Shown: positions 34,813 through 46,480 of the stretch, piece after piece | How positions within the stretch are numbered: the stretch's first letter is position 1 | How the letters are laid out: each line of letters opens with the position of its first letter | NCBI RefSeq assembly: GCF_008831285.2 | Contig: NC_045146.1 | Span: 22,771,703-22,835,702, forward strand | Reading direction: 5' to 3' | DNA: 64,000 nucleotides | DNA from: Nymphaea colorata | Lineage: Eukaryota > Streptophyta > Magnoliopsida > Nymphaeales > Nymphaeaceae | Position numbers and translations under genes: made by a program | Notes under the pieces: model-generated | What the model saw: only the letters and a program-made list of their open reading frames with translations | Database searches by the model: none | What the model was told of the DNA's origin: nothing

Positions 34813-37031
34813 ATTACATTAGAGAATCACTCTGTATGTCTCGCGCTCTATATCTACATGCACGCGCTTGGGAGGCCTACTGGGGAGCGTGGAACTGAGA
34901 AAAGCGGAGGATGAAATTTGTAGCGGACGAGAGGATGCACCTCTGAGAAGCGAGAATATCTTCCTCTGGCGTTCAAAGGTTTTGTCTTTCGAGCATTTTC
35001 ATGAAGGCAATTCGTCTTATCTCTTTGATGTATTCTGTCTGTATCTTTTCGTTTTGCGTATTATCAGCTTAGATGTTAGGATCTCACCTTGGTGAAATCA
35101 AGCACTCTGCCTTCTGAGGAGTTTCTGAATTTACGATGCTGACTGACTGAAAATTCAAAACTTTTGCTTGTACTGAACATATAATTGGGTTTACAAGCTC
35201 CTGCTGATTATATACAAAATCCCTTGATATACTCCTAAAATCTAAGACTACAACGATTGGGAAGCATAGGGTCTCGCACGGGGCTCTGTTTCTGCAGCAC
35301 CCGCGCGCGTACAAGATATTTTTTTTTTCTTTTTTTGTTCTTCTCCTAGTATGAACCTTACAGATATGATTGACGGGTTGGTTTAATGAAAATTACTCGC
35401 CAAAATCCAAGCGGTATCGTAAGCTCAATCTCAAAGCCCTTTTACGATCAAGGATTGTACAGGCCTCAATTCTTTTAAACCAGTAAGTAATCATCTTAGC
35501 AATTGATTTTTCAAAAATATATGGCTGAGAAAGAATCAGCTTATATTTTAGTTAAATAGCATTATTTAACAACCTTTAGTCTTTTCATGTTCTCTTAAAT
35601 ATTCATTTTGTAAAAATCAATAGTCAAGATGATTCCTTACAAGACTTGTACCCACTAATTCTCTCTCTCTCTCTCTCTTAGAATTGGGCATCAAGCCAAC
35701 ACAAGGTCAATAAGAAGTTGGACTCATGCCATGCCACAGCCTCCGATTGCAGCCTAGGCCCAATCTTATAGCCTACAGCCTGGGGTCGAGCCTGGCCCAA
35801 TTATAATGAACAATACATATAATATAATATTATAAAAATACAATTTGTTATTATAAATAAGTTATCAAGCCATCCTAATGCCCAAATTTATGGCTTCGGC
35901 TCTGGTCTGACTGGGTACCGGATAGGTACCCGTAGTTACTAGCTCTGAAAACCCAAGGCTCACCTCTGTATATGAGACCGCTAAGGAAGCATCTTGACTT
36001 CTGATTTTTCCAAGATGAATGATTGAGAAAAAGTTAAAGAGAAAAATTTGTTACTTATTAATGTTATATGACAAATATTTTTTATCCTTATTTTTCTAAA
36101 TGTTTTTTCTAAGCATCTTTGAAAGGCTAATGATCAAGATAATTCGTTCTCATTCTCACACCTAATAGATACCAAGCCTCTAGAAGTTAGACTCTTAAGG
36201 AATCATCTTAAACGTTAACCTTATGTTCATAAGATCAATCGATAAGAGAAAAATGAGGAGAAAATTGAGCAAGACCTGTTTTAGTAGCTCATCATTTCTG
36301 CCAAGGTGAAGGAACTAGGGCTTCTTGAACCTCCAACGAAAAAAATCCAGAACCACGATTAAGAGTCAACTCATCTACAGATGACCTGGCTCGTGTTTGT
36401 ATTCCTTGGTATGGCCTGTACAGCGCCGACAAAGCACACCCCAGCGATGTACGAGAACAACATAGAGCACGGTATGCACAGTTGAGTACATACGAAACCA
36501 GATTCTGCTTGAATATGATACAGCCACAGAAAGAAAAACCTCAATGCCAAAGAAAGAACAACCTCAATCCGAATACTGAACAGCTCGCACCGATCCAGGG
36601 AGTCAGGGACTGGACAAGTCCATGCGAACAAGTCACCAGATGGCTCAGAATCAGAAGTCGTACATTTCCGCATAATACAAGATAGAGCCACCGACTCTTC
36701 AATTTCATACGAATATCCAAATGGAATGGCAAAATTGAATAAATCATTGCATTTCCACCAGATATCTTCCATCGACTTTGTGCTGCAAAGCAAGTTACCA
36801 TGCACAGGTGCAGAAGCATCAATCCGACGAATTTATGAAACTTGCATTTCATAGATTTCATATTGTAGAAGCACTAATCTCTTGAAACAAAATCACGCGG
36901 ACTTAGACCATGTCCATCCACTATTTACAGATTACTTGAACCAAATAGAAATTTACAGGGTCGCCTGATCGTCATGCACTATGCACTAATAAAGTCCTGT
37001 AACTTACCAGGCAATTATACAAAACAAAAAA
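34813..37031. other. Spacer between URT1 3' end and mTERF 5' end
   Basis: No exon was recognised. The left part (34813-35100) is the presumed mTERF promoter/5'UTR and the right part (about 36360-37031) is probably URT1 3'UTR or flank. A (TC)n run lies at about 35660-35680, and a degenerate repeat with gcctaggcccaat and gagcctggcccaatt at about 35740-35800. Open frames here are short and show no family motif. Confidence 0.45.
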
Positions 37032-40000
37032 TCAACTGGGAGAAAATGGTTCAAAAAGAGTGACGCTAGGATTCCGATCAAAAGACAATACATCTGCAGC
37101 TCTTTGAAATTCATCCCTCAGAATTTTAATGCTGTACTTATCAACAACTCTACCGAGATCATGAGATACCTCAAAAGGATCCTCAATGCATATTAAATGC
37201 CGGTCATTTCCAATTCTTCTTGTCCAGTCCTTCTCGTTCTTACTGTTTATCACAAAAAAATCACAAAGTGATACCTCAACCAACTCAGGGGATTAGTTCA
37301 CACACACACACACACACACAAAAAAAAACACTCCACATATATCACATTGAGAATTATTCACTTTCTAAGCAATGACAGTGTGAGTGTAGGCATGCCCAAA
37401 ACATTAAATTTGCTTTCGGATACTAAAAGAGTTCAATTTACATCCTTGTCATAGGCTTCATCTTCAGCAAGCATAGCTGCATAGACCATTGTTGCAAATC
37501 TGGCAAGTTGACTCTGGAGGACTGGAATTGTTTGAGTTGATCCGGCTTGGCAAGTGGGTCAATAATCCATTTTTGACCCACTTACAGCTGAACCAGAGCA
37601 AAACTAGCTCAGACTCGCCTGATTTGACTTGCTCAACTCGGGACTGCCCAACATGCTAATTTATTGGTGATAGCTACCACATTTTTACCCAGTTCATGTT
37701 TAAGAACTGGGTTATATCTAATATCTAAAAGGCAAGTTTAGCAGATACGAGCTTCCTCTCCTGCTGTCCTTATTCCATGTTCATTTGGCCCATCGCAAGT
37801 ATTAGCGACCATCAATGACCACAGGCTGCCTAGAAGTTGCATTCTCACTCTCTTTGTAGCTCTGTTATAGTTTCTTGCAAATCTCTATCCCCTAGTTTCA
37901 CGCCATATATTTGCCTCATATTATGCTGAAATTATTCCTTTATCTCAGCTATTTTATCATATTATGCTACAGAATTTGAGTTTCTATGAGTTGGTGAATA
38001 AGAATTGCGCTCTTGCCTAATCATAATTCGCAGTTATTTTATTAAAGTTAGTTGTTATTTCCCATTGTGTTCAAGTTGCTCATTTTGACAGTAAAAGAAC
38101 ACCAGACAGTATTTATGACCTGACTCAGAACGAGTTACCAAGCCAACTCACTGACCTGAGACTCGGATGCCTGCTGACCCAAGTCTGACCCTGTTGTTTG
38201 CCCAGTACCGAATATGCCCTATTTGATTTGGATGGATACCACTTCTTCCATCTCAATTTGGTGAGCCTCAAACATGGACTTCAAGTAACACTAAGAATCT
38301 TGAATCACATCCACAACCAAAATTGGTGACAGGTCGCACTACTAAAGACCAGACCTCAATCTCATTCTAGTCAAAGAGTACACCTATCATATGCACGTGT
38401 GAATGCATACACAGACAGTGAACATTTATTGAATTTTTTAAATATATTAAAAACATACAACACATATGAACAAAGAAATTATTACTACCACATATGTGTA
38501 ACTGTGTATTTGTATATCACATAATATCTAGATATATGGCAGCACCCTTCTCTTCCTGCATTGCATGGTTAGCTCAGGCCATCAGGCATTTAAAAAATAA
38601 AACCTTAAAAGCGAAGTCATGCACGAGGGCTTGGTGGCTGCCCAGTGTATTTATATTCCAAACCCGAAACGCACTAAGACCAGCCTACATTGTGAATTGA
38701 CCTAGAATCTTGGCCAGACTCAGTGGGGCTAGGTGTATCAAGTGGTCAAAAAATATTAACTATCAGTAGCACATTAAACATTCCATAACATTACAGTATA
38801 ACATAATTAAAATTTTGAACAAGTAAATAAAGGTGAACAGTTAAAGGTTATATGGCGCAAAAGAATAAGTTTACCCATCACTGCTTGCAATGTCATAGAA
38901 CGTGTGAAGTCTTTATGTTCCAAAATATCAACTAATTGCTATACCCAAAAGCCAGAAATTACTAGTTTGCTTTTGCTTAAGATGGTACGTAACCTCAGCT
39001 TCCATGTCAATATTAAAAGTTAAAACAGACTACTATAAGAGGAAGAAAAATAATGAAAAAAAAAAATCTGCCTCAGACAACAGAAGGCAAAAAAGTAAGA
39101 AGAAGAGAAGAAAAAAAAAATCTATTGAAGAAAATAATCCAGGCAGTGTTCTGAAATAGTAGATTGCCTAGCAAATACATCCTAGCCGACCAGTCACAGC
39201 CTAGAGGCCTAAGTGTGGTTTTAAGTTTTAACAACATAGCTCAAGCCATGAACAAAATGATCCACACAGTTGTAAGCTAAAAGTCTACCTCGACCTGAAA
39301 TGGAAAGGGTTAAACCTATTCAAATTCAGGTTACAAGTTTTCAAACCTCATCGAACTCAGAGAAATGTGATTCTTCCACTATCTGACCCACTGACACCCT
39401 ACTACAAAGTCTAAATGAGTCCAAAACAACGGAGTACTTCACTCACAAAACCTATCCTACTTTAAAGACCACAGAGTCTGACACATCATTTCTTTACGGA
39501 CTTGGCAAGAGATTACCAGCTTACTTTCAAAGGGATAAAATATCCACATGAACCTTAACTAATTATTCATATGTAGTTTTTCGTTACTAAAAGATCCACA
39601 GATTCCACACATGCTCAAGTATTGGTTACCTCAACTTCATAGACAAAATAATTCCTGCAAAGACACATGCAAGGTAACTATTCATAGTTAGTTGTACTAA
39701 ACTTAGATCCAGATCTGGGCCCACTGAAACTGAATCCTCTTACCAACACAAATGGAAGCAACTCTACTAATAAAAAGCCAATCAAATTTTAAGATATGTT
39801 TAACTAAGACCACACCAAGTGTCAACCTATACATCCTCATATGCTAGGAGCATTCAAATATCAGAAAGCTGTTTCAGATAGATAGTTTGACAAAGGTTAG
39901 AATTAGATATTTATAATGGTAAACAAACAAGAACAGTGGCTGCATCAGAAAACTCACCTTAAAATGCCACCTGTCCGAACAGATATTACTGAATGTGCAT

Positions 40001-43000
40001 AATCATGGATATATGCCCAATAATGAAAGAATTCATGCAACAGACGACTAATTGTCTCCTTATTCTGTGACCCAAAATCCTGCAGCTCCTCGACTCTATC
40101 ATAGTATGCACATTGAATGTCATCAATGGTTACCATAAAGGTTGGCGTCATTTTCTGTGACAACAAAAAGGCAAATTTGCAAAATATGAAAGTCTTCTAA
40201 ATTTAGAAAAATAATTGATTTCACCCTCCATATGCCACTGGATGATTATGAGCTAAACAATCAATAAAGGGGAATTAGAGACCCTAGTTGCTCTTCTGAT
40301 GATGCAACAAAATTTGCCATACTAAGCATTAACCAGCCTAAGAGTGTCCACAGGAATACAGTTCATTGTGCTACTATAAAATAAAGCATAAAGATGGACT
40401 TAGCCCAACTATATTGAGGTTAGCCAGGAAAAAGGTCATCAATGGCAGGTAATATGCAATATATTTTCTTAGGAGACGACAACAATGAGAAGAAGAAATA
40501 CAATAAAAAGAATCTAAAACTTTCACCAAAAAATTCACACTTGTATCACTGAAATTTGCAGCAAACAACGAGATTTCAATCCCACTTGGAAGCAGTAAAA
40601 ACAAGCAAGGACATATCACAAACCTGCAAACAAGGAAGAATAGCAGGTGTCCGGCCTTGCAAAAAGTGTATGCACATAAGAACATATCTGGGAAAACAAA
40701 AAAAACCCCGTAAAGACTGACGGATGTAGAATCCAGTATTATATCCAATATAACAAGAAGAAGACTTTTGCTGTCACAAATGCATGGAGATGGCAACTCA
40801 CGCATAACTGGAGAGGGTGCCTCGATAGGTTTCATTAACTTGGCGAGCCTTGGCCCAATGTTTGACTATAAAAGCCAATTGCCGTAGTCTGACATCTATT
40901 TGTGCATAATCATGAAGAAGCTTTGTATTAACAATAGCTAGAGAATTGTTTACACAGATGTCACAGGAAATTTCTGTAACAGGGTCCATAAGCTTCACAA
41001 TAGGAACACGTGCACGAGTTAAAGCCTGCAGACAATGAAAATGAATTATAACAGATGCAACCTATGAAATGCCTACTACCTGTTAGGTAGCTAACAATGA
41101 AGTGAGGCCATGAACCAGTCCTATGAAATAACTTCTAGATGTTAGGCTGTTAGCCAACTAATACTAAAGGGAGAACCATGAACCAGTTCCATTTCAGGTA
41201 AAAATTAAAGACCACCAGAAGGGAGTAACAAAAGAATAACTGAAAAGAAACTCTTAACTTTATGAACTCATATGAACTTGACACTATGCAGATAGGAAGA
41301 TATTACAACATTCGCCTACATCTCATTATCTACAGTTACAAAAATGGGATGGAATTACGAAAAGGAAAGGCCAAACTGTATCAGGGACCCTATCAGTTCC
41401 TCTTATAAGATGAACGAATAGTAGTCTGCATCAAGTTTGTTTCTAGTTTTATTGTGTCAAAAGCAAATTCCATGCCAATCAAGGAATAAAAGAAGGGAGA
41501 AAGGAAACATTCTGGAATTCCTCAGTCCAAGTCACCTGAACATTTTCAAGGTTACCAGCCAGCAAAATATCCACTAATCTCAGCAAGATGTCCAGCTTGC
41601 TCGATTCATCTTCATCAATAGAGAGGCATACATCAATATCACTCTTGGAGAAACCAAATGAATTCGCACAGGAACCATAAAGGTGTAGCTGTGCTTTAGG
41701 CCATTCTTTGGTCACCAGTTTTTCCAGCATTCGTAACAGCTGCTTTTGCTTAGCCTTCTCTTCATCAGCGGGTATTAGAGATTCAAATATTGATAGAAAG
41801 GAAGGGGTAAAGATTTCCAAGTCACTTCTATATACTAGCTCTCGCTTCCATTTTAGAATCCGCTTTGTAGGTTCTTGTAGTTTCCCCTGTAGGAACCAGC
41901 AAAAATATCAGATACATAATGGCCGCTTAATGTTATAAAACTAACAATCTTTTATGTCATGGGTAGAACGCGACAATGTCCTGTGGTTGAAGATTTGAGG
42001 TACGTAGGACCTGAAGATCACCATCAAGCAATTGAACATCCGAGATATGTAGAGGCTAAACATTCGGGAAGGAAGTAAAAGCAGCCTTTAGAATCTTAAA
42101 TTTATAAAAACACGTTTGTGAAATACAAGAAACGGCTGGCATGCACCAAAACACTACAAGCATGAATATAAAGAGCTAACTCAATTTTTTCCTTTTAGAG
42201 GGAAAAAGACGAGCTCAATTTCCCATATGCCAACCAAAAGGTTGAGTCAGAATCACCAATTTCAGCAGTCCACTATAGAGACTACCTCTGCTTCCCTTAA
42301 TATATAAGTTTTCGTAGAACGTGACAAACTCGTGCCTCGTTCCACTTGTATGCATGACAACAGACGCAAGCAACAAACTTATGTACAAAGATGGTCGCCA
42401 TCATAAAAAGAAAATAATGGAGAGGGAGGAAACGACGGCAATAACGAACCGACTGTGTTTTACCTTACCACCATAACCATCAGGACGGTTACTTGAATGA
42501 TTTCCAGGAACCTGACCACCCTGCACAGCGGACCTTATTGCATCATCAATTTTATCAGGATCAGCAGCACCATTCACTCGTTCAACTGTCTTTGCTGCAT
42601 TACTTGTCCTGGATTCCCCGGCCTTATACTTCCTGCTGGCAACAGCAACGGTTCGCGCGCTCAAACCCGACTGTTCTTTTTCCACCATATTCTGATTGAC
42701 TTCTTCCAGAGAGCCAGTATGATTTCTCCATGAAGTAGATCCCAATTTCTTGCTCTGGTGCTCAACATGATGTGTAACCGCATTTCGGTTCTGCACGCTC
42801 GAAACAGCATTCGTCTGCGCGGATCGAAAAAAGTTCATCTCGAGCAACCCATTGACTTCCTTCCTCTCCTTAGACCTCTCCCACTCTCCCCTGTCATTCT
42901 TCGCAACCCGCCGTCCGGAACCGGCCATTCCCCCATCGGAATTCGTGTTACTATACTTGAAATCCCCTTTCCCACCACCACCACCTAAGTTCGCCATTCC

Positions 43001-43648
43001 TTTCCGATGAAGCCCTCGATTAGCCACACCAGCGCCACCATGCCCACCAAACCCTCCGCCATACTCAATTTCCCCCAAAACGGCATCGTCTATGAAGCCA
43101 TCGCCGCGTTCAGCAGCAGAACCAGAATGACCCCGATGCGCTCCGCCAAACTCCACAGGGCCCTGATGGTCGACTTCGCAGCCTATGGTCCCAAACCTCA
43201 GCGGCCGCCCACCGTTCCAATCCGGGCCCGTCGGAACATCGCCGAACTCGCGCCCTAGCGCCTCTCCGGCGAACCGTGGCCCGCCATTGACAGCGCCTCT
43301 CTCAACCCCATAACCCCTGGACTCGGTTGCCGAGGACACGGGGGGAGGCCTATAGAGGAATTGGTGGGGAAGAAAGGCCTTCTGCTGGAAATGGTCGTGG
43401 TGGGGGAAGGTCGGAGCTAAAGGATGGCTCGGCCCGAGAGCAGCGACGGCGGGATCAACGAACTCAAGAGGAAAAGGCAACGAAGGGGGAGAAGGAGGGT
43501 GGTCGGAGGAGGAGGCGGAGCGGTCGTTCTTGCGAAGCAGTTGGAGAAGGAAATCGCCATCGGAGGGAGAAAGGGAGGGACCCTGCTGCGGCTGCTGCTG
43601 CTGCTGCCTCGGCTTGCTCACTCCCCCCGCCTTCTGTCTGCCTCTCAT
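37032..43648 (-). CDS. URT1: UTP:RNA uridylyltransferase 1 (terminal uridylyltransferase)
   Basis: URT1 adds uridines to oligoadenylated mRNA tails in the cytoplasm and P-bodies, limiting excessive deadenylation and linking to decapping. Six exons join in frame: 42464-43648, 41536-41886, 40802-41025, 40624-40687, 39958-40154 and 37032-37242 (743 aa; Arabidopsis URT1 is about 760). Exon 1 alone (395 aa) is an intrinsically disordered, Gln/Gly-rich region with a conserved-looking [11 protein letters not shown] near the start. The nucleotidyltransferase core has [20 protein letters not shown] with GS at 466-467 and the catalytic Asp pair D478/D480; the third Asp is D534 in ISCDICVNN. The PAP-associated domain spans [10 protein letters not shown] to [20 protein letters not shown]. 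The C-terminus has [19 protein letters not shown] and ends FEPFSPS. All catalytic residues are present. The last intron (2.7 kb) contains transposon-like DNA. Confidence 0.96.
37299..37321. repeat. (CA)n microsatellite in URT1 last intron
   Basis: About 11 CA dinucleotides, followed by an A run, about 57 bp from the acceptor of the final URT1 exon. Confidence 0.9.
37530..38230. repeat. Degenerate repeat in the 2.7-kb last intron of URT1
   Basis: Motifs such as cttggcaagtgggtcaat, cagactcgcctgatttgact and caactcgggactgccca (37540-37650) recur in altered form at about 38110-38220 (ctgactcagaacgagttacc, ctgagactcggatgcc). Related cgagttgagtcagtgagt sequence lies at 55080-55270. This suggests copies of one dispersed non-coding element. 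Borders and class are unresolved. Confidence 0.4.
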
Positions 43649-43662
43649 CGTCTTCCTTTGTT

Positions 43663-43701
<39 letters not shown>

Positions 43702-46480
43702 CGTCGTCTTCTACTGCTTCATCTCCAATGGATGCATTGGGGAAGAAAGGGAGAGTGAAAGAAGGCGCGAATAGGAAAATCCCGCTCCCTCTCTCCCTCT
43801 TTTTGCTCGGACTCTTCCTTGTTTATTAAGGAAGAGGTACACAGAGAGAGAGAGAGAGAGGGAAGGGGAGAGCACAGGCCAAAGCAAAGCCCCTCCTCTT
43901 TCTACGTCAACGGGTCCCTTTGGATCCAGATAAAGAATGATAATACAAATGAAACGAATTTAGTAAGAGGGTTTTGTTAATTTCTTTATCAGATTGGGTA
44001 GACCCGAACTCCCATGCACTTTGCTTTCGCAGATGACATACCTGACCTGTTTAGACTTTCAGATTTAACAACTTTGGATTCGTTATTTAATTTCAGATTT
44101 GGGTTATCAATAATGGGGAGGATATGCCATACCAGGGGGGATAACTTTTAAAAATCGTTTGGTAATGAAAAAAACTTGTTACTGTTTCATTAGAATCTTA
44201 AAAATTGTGATAGATTCATAAAACAGTATGTTACAATGCATTGTGAATCTGTTTAGATTCATGAAACAGCAATTGAGTTTTGTTATTTTCCATTTTATAA
44301 GATGTAAAGCTTAGTTGATTAGAAAAATGAGCCTTTGATGTGCATGCAAAATGAATTAGACGATGTAAACCCAATAAAAAGAATACCATGAGGAAGTTCA
44401 TGTGACACTCTTATCTAACTCAATTTTGTAAAAACGTTGTTTTATATAAACCAAGTTTTGGATGTGTACTTTATGAATAATATTAGAGGGGTCATGTTTT
44501 TTACAAAATTAGGTTTTGTTAAAATTGAGTTTTCTTTAAACTCTGTTTTAACGGCATGCAAACACTTCATAAATCTGATTTTAGATACAAAACCATGATT
44601 GCCTCTAACCTAGCTTTTGGATATCAATAAAACAGCACCTGCATGGAATATGCCTAACTTGTACCTCCAAACACTCGAATAAAACTTTGGGAATTAGATT
44701 TGATTTGCAGAACCTGAATCGACAACGGTACTATGAAGAGACTATTGAATGCTTCACATGACCTATCTTGCCTTTCGAAGGTATAACAATCATATAATTT
44801 GCATTTAGCTTCTGGATTTAGGTGCATTTTTTCTCCCAAATTTTGAGCGTGTTGTTTTGCCATTACTTTTGTTTTATGAATATATCCTTTACCCATATTT
44901 TGTAGATGATATTTTATTTAACCAATAAAAAAATATTTTGGCAATTTTTTACCCAATAAAATGTTTTTTTTTTGTTTATACCTGCCAAAAAATAAAATAC
45001 CAAGCTGCAAAATGCAAACATAGGAAGAAAGAACTTATGAAAGGTCACGTAACTTTTGCAACTTCTCTTTACATTTAGATATTTCTAAGATATAAGATAC
45101 GACAAGTTGATCGCACACAAAGTATAATGTGGCTACTATTGAGTCTACAACTCAAATCGGAGCCAATAAAATCAACCAATCATGCGTAGGATCAGTGACG
45201 TATGGGCTTCCTGTTTGTAATTGCGCGCACAGGTTATTGTATTTATATAATGGTACCTTCTTAAAAGTTTATTTATTTACATATAGGTGTCCCTTAAAAT
45301 TTAAACTCTTAGTGTTTGGTGTCTCTCAGCGTAAAATAATCCATTTATTAGAAAACCCTTATGTACATATCAAGACCATCTTTTGGCCATAATCCAAAAA
45401 AATAGATTACTTAAGTTTGGGGTTTTTTTTTTTATATATAACCTTTGTCAACATAATGAGGCTCCTATAGAGAAAACCATGTACGTTAGGTTCCTAATTG
45501 AGATTATAAGCAAAAGGTAGGATGGGTATTATCCTATCACATCATCATCCATAACACATTATTTATATATCCATGTCCTTCTCTTTGTTATATATTTTGC
45601 TAAAAGGAATTTGTAAAATATTTCTAAGCTTATGTCATGGATATTGCTTAAAGAAAAGAGAATCACAAACAAACCAAAGTCTTTCGTGCAATAGAACCAA
45701 TAACGTAGTTGTTTGTGCATGACGTTTATGTTTTGCATCCAAAATCAGGTTTTTAAGTGTTTGGGTGCTATCAAAATTAGGTTTAAAGAAAACCTGGTTT
45801 TGTGAACAAGAGTGAAAAACCTTATCCTTCTCATGTTATTCACAAAAGCCAGGTTTTGGGAATATCATTCAAACAAACAAATCAAATTTTTAAAACTCAA
45901 TGAAAAAAAAAGGTATTTAAAAAACTTAGTTAGATGAGAATATCATCCTAATGCCCCCTAGGCTTTTAAGAAATAAATAGATGAAAAGACTAAAATGTTT
46001 CTTTGAGCTTTTTTCCTAAAATTTAAGAAATGAACCACAAGGTTCTCCACATTTGCCTGCCTTTATGGTTCCCCCTTTGTTGAGGTTAAACAATTAGTTG
46101 AATTCAATGAGATGCAAAACAATGCCTTCTTTCCATTGTTCAGTTTCGGCCATGGTTGGACAATTTATCTTGAAGGAATATTCACGTTACGACGCCGAAG
46201 AAAATGAGTTGTTGGTAGTAACTTTAGTCTGTTCTTTTACCTCTCACCATTGTTCTGCTTCTCCGACTCTTCCTGCGAGGACGAAGAAGAGCTTCGTGCA
46301 AACTTCGAGGCCATTGAAGGCTTCATTATTCTCGACGTTTGCAGTGTATCGATATGTCAATCTTCAGATTTTCAGTTTCGTAAACTTTCATTGCGATCTT
46401 TTCTCTTTCGGCTTGTGCAATGGGGTGTGACGAGCAAAGGAGGGTGGAAATAAGGAGCGATTCTTATATGACGAAGATGG
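43649..46480. other. URT1 upstream region and intergenic spacer
   Basis: From 43649 to about 43900 lies the URT1 5'UTR/promoter side, with (CT)n at 43667-43698 and (GA)n at about 43840-43861. Beyond that is AT-rich DNA with scattered variants of a ccaggttttg/aaacctggttttg motif (44450-45900), suggesting an old dispersed repeat. No exon was recognised. Confidence 0.45.
43667..43698. repeat. (CT)n microsatellite in URT1 5' leader
   Basis: About 16 CT dinucleotides lie immediately upstream of the URT1 start codon at 43648. On the transcribed strand this gives a GA-rich leader. Confidence 0.9.

Noticed and set aside
36371-36861. Two overlapping minus-strand frames of 106-144 codons
   Set aside because: No family motif; located just downstream of the URT1 stop in the same direction, so 3'UTR or flank is more likely.
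42493-43774. Several plus-strand frames opposite URT1 exon 1
   Set aside because: They are shadows of the GC-rich first exon and lack conserved motifs.
46098-46453. Frames of 67-110 codons before the MINDY remnant
   Set aside because: Their codons do not match the MINDY N-terminus or any other family I recognise.
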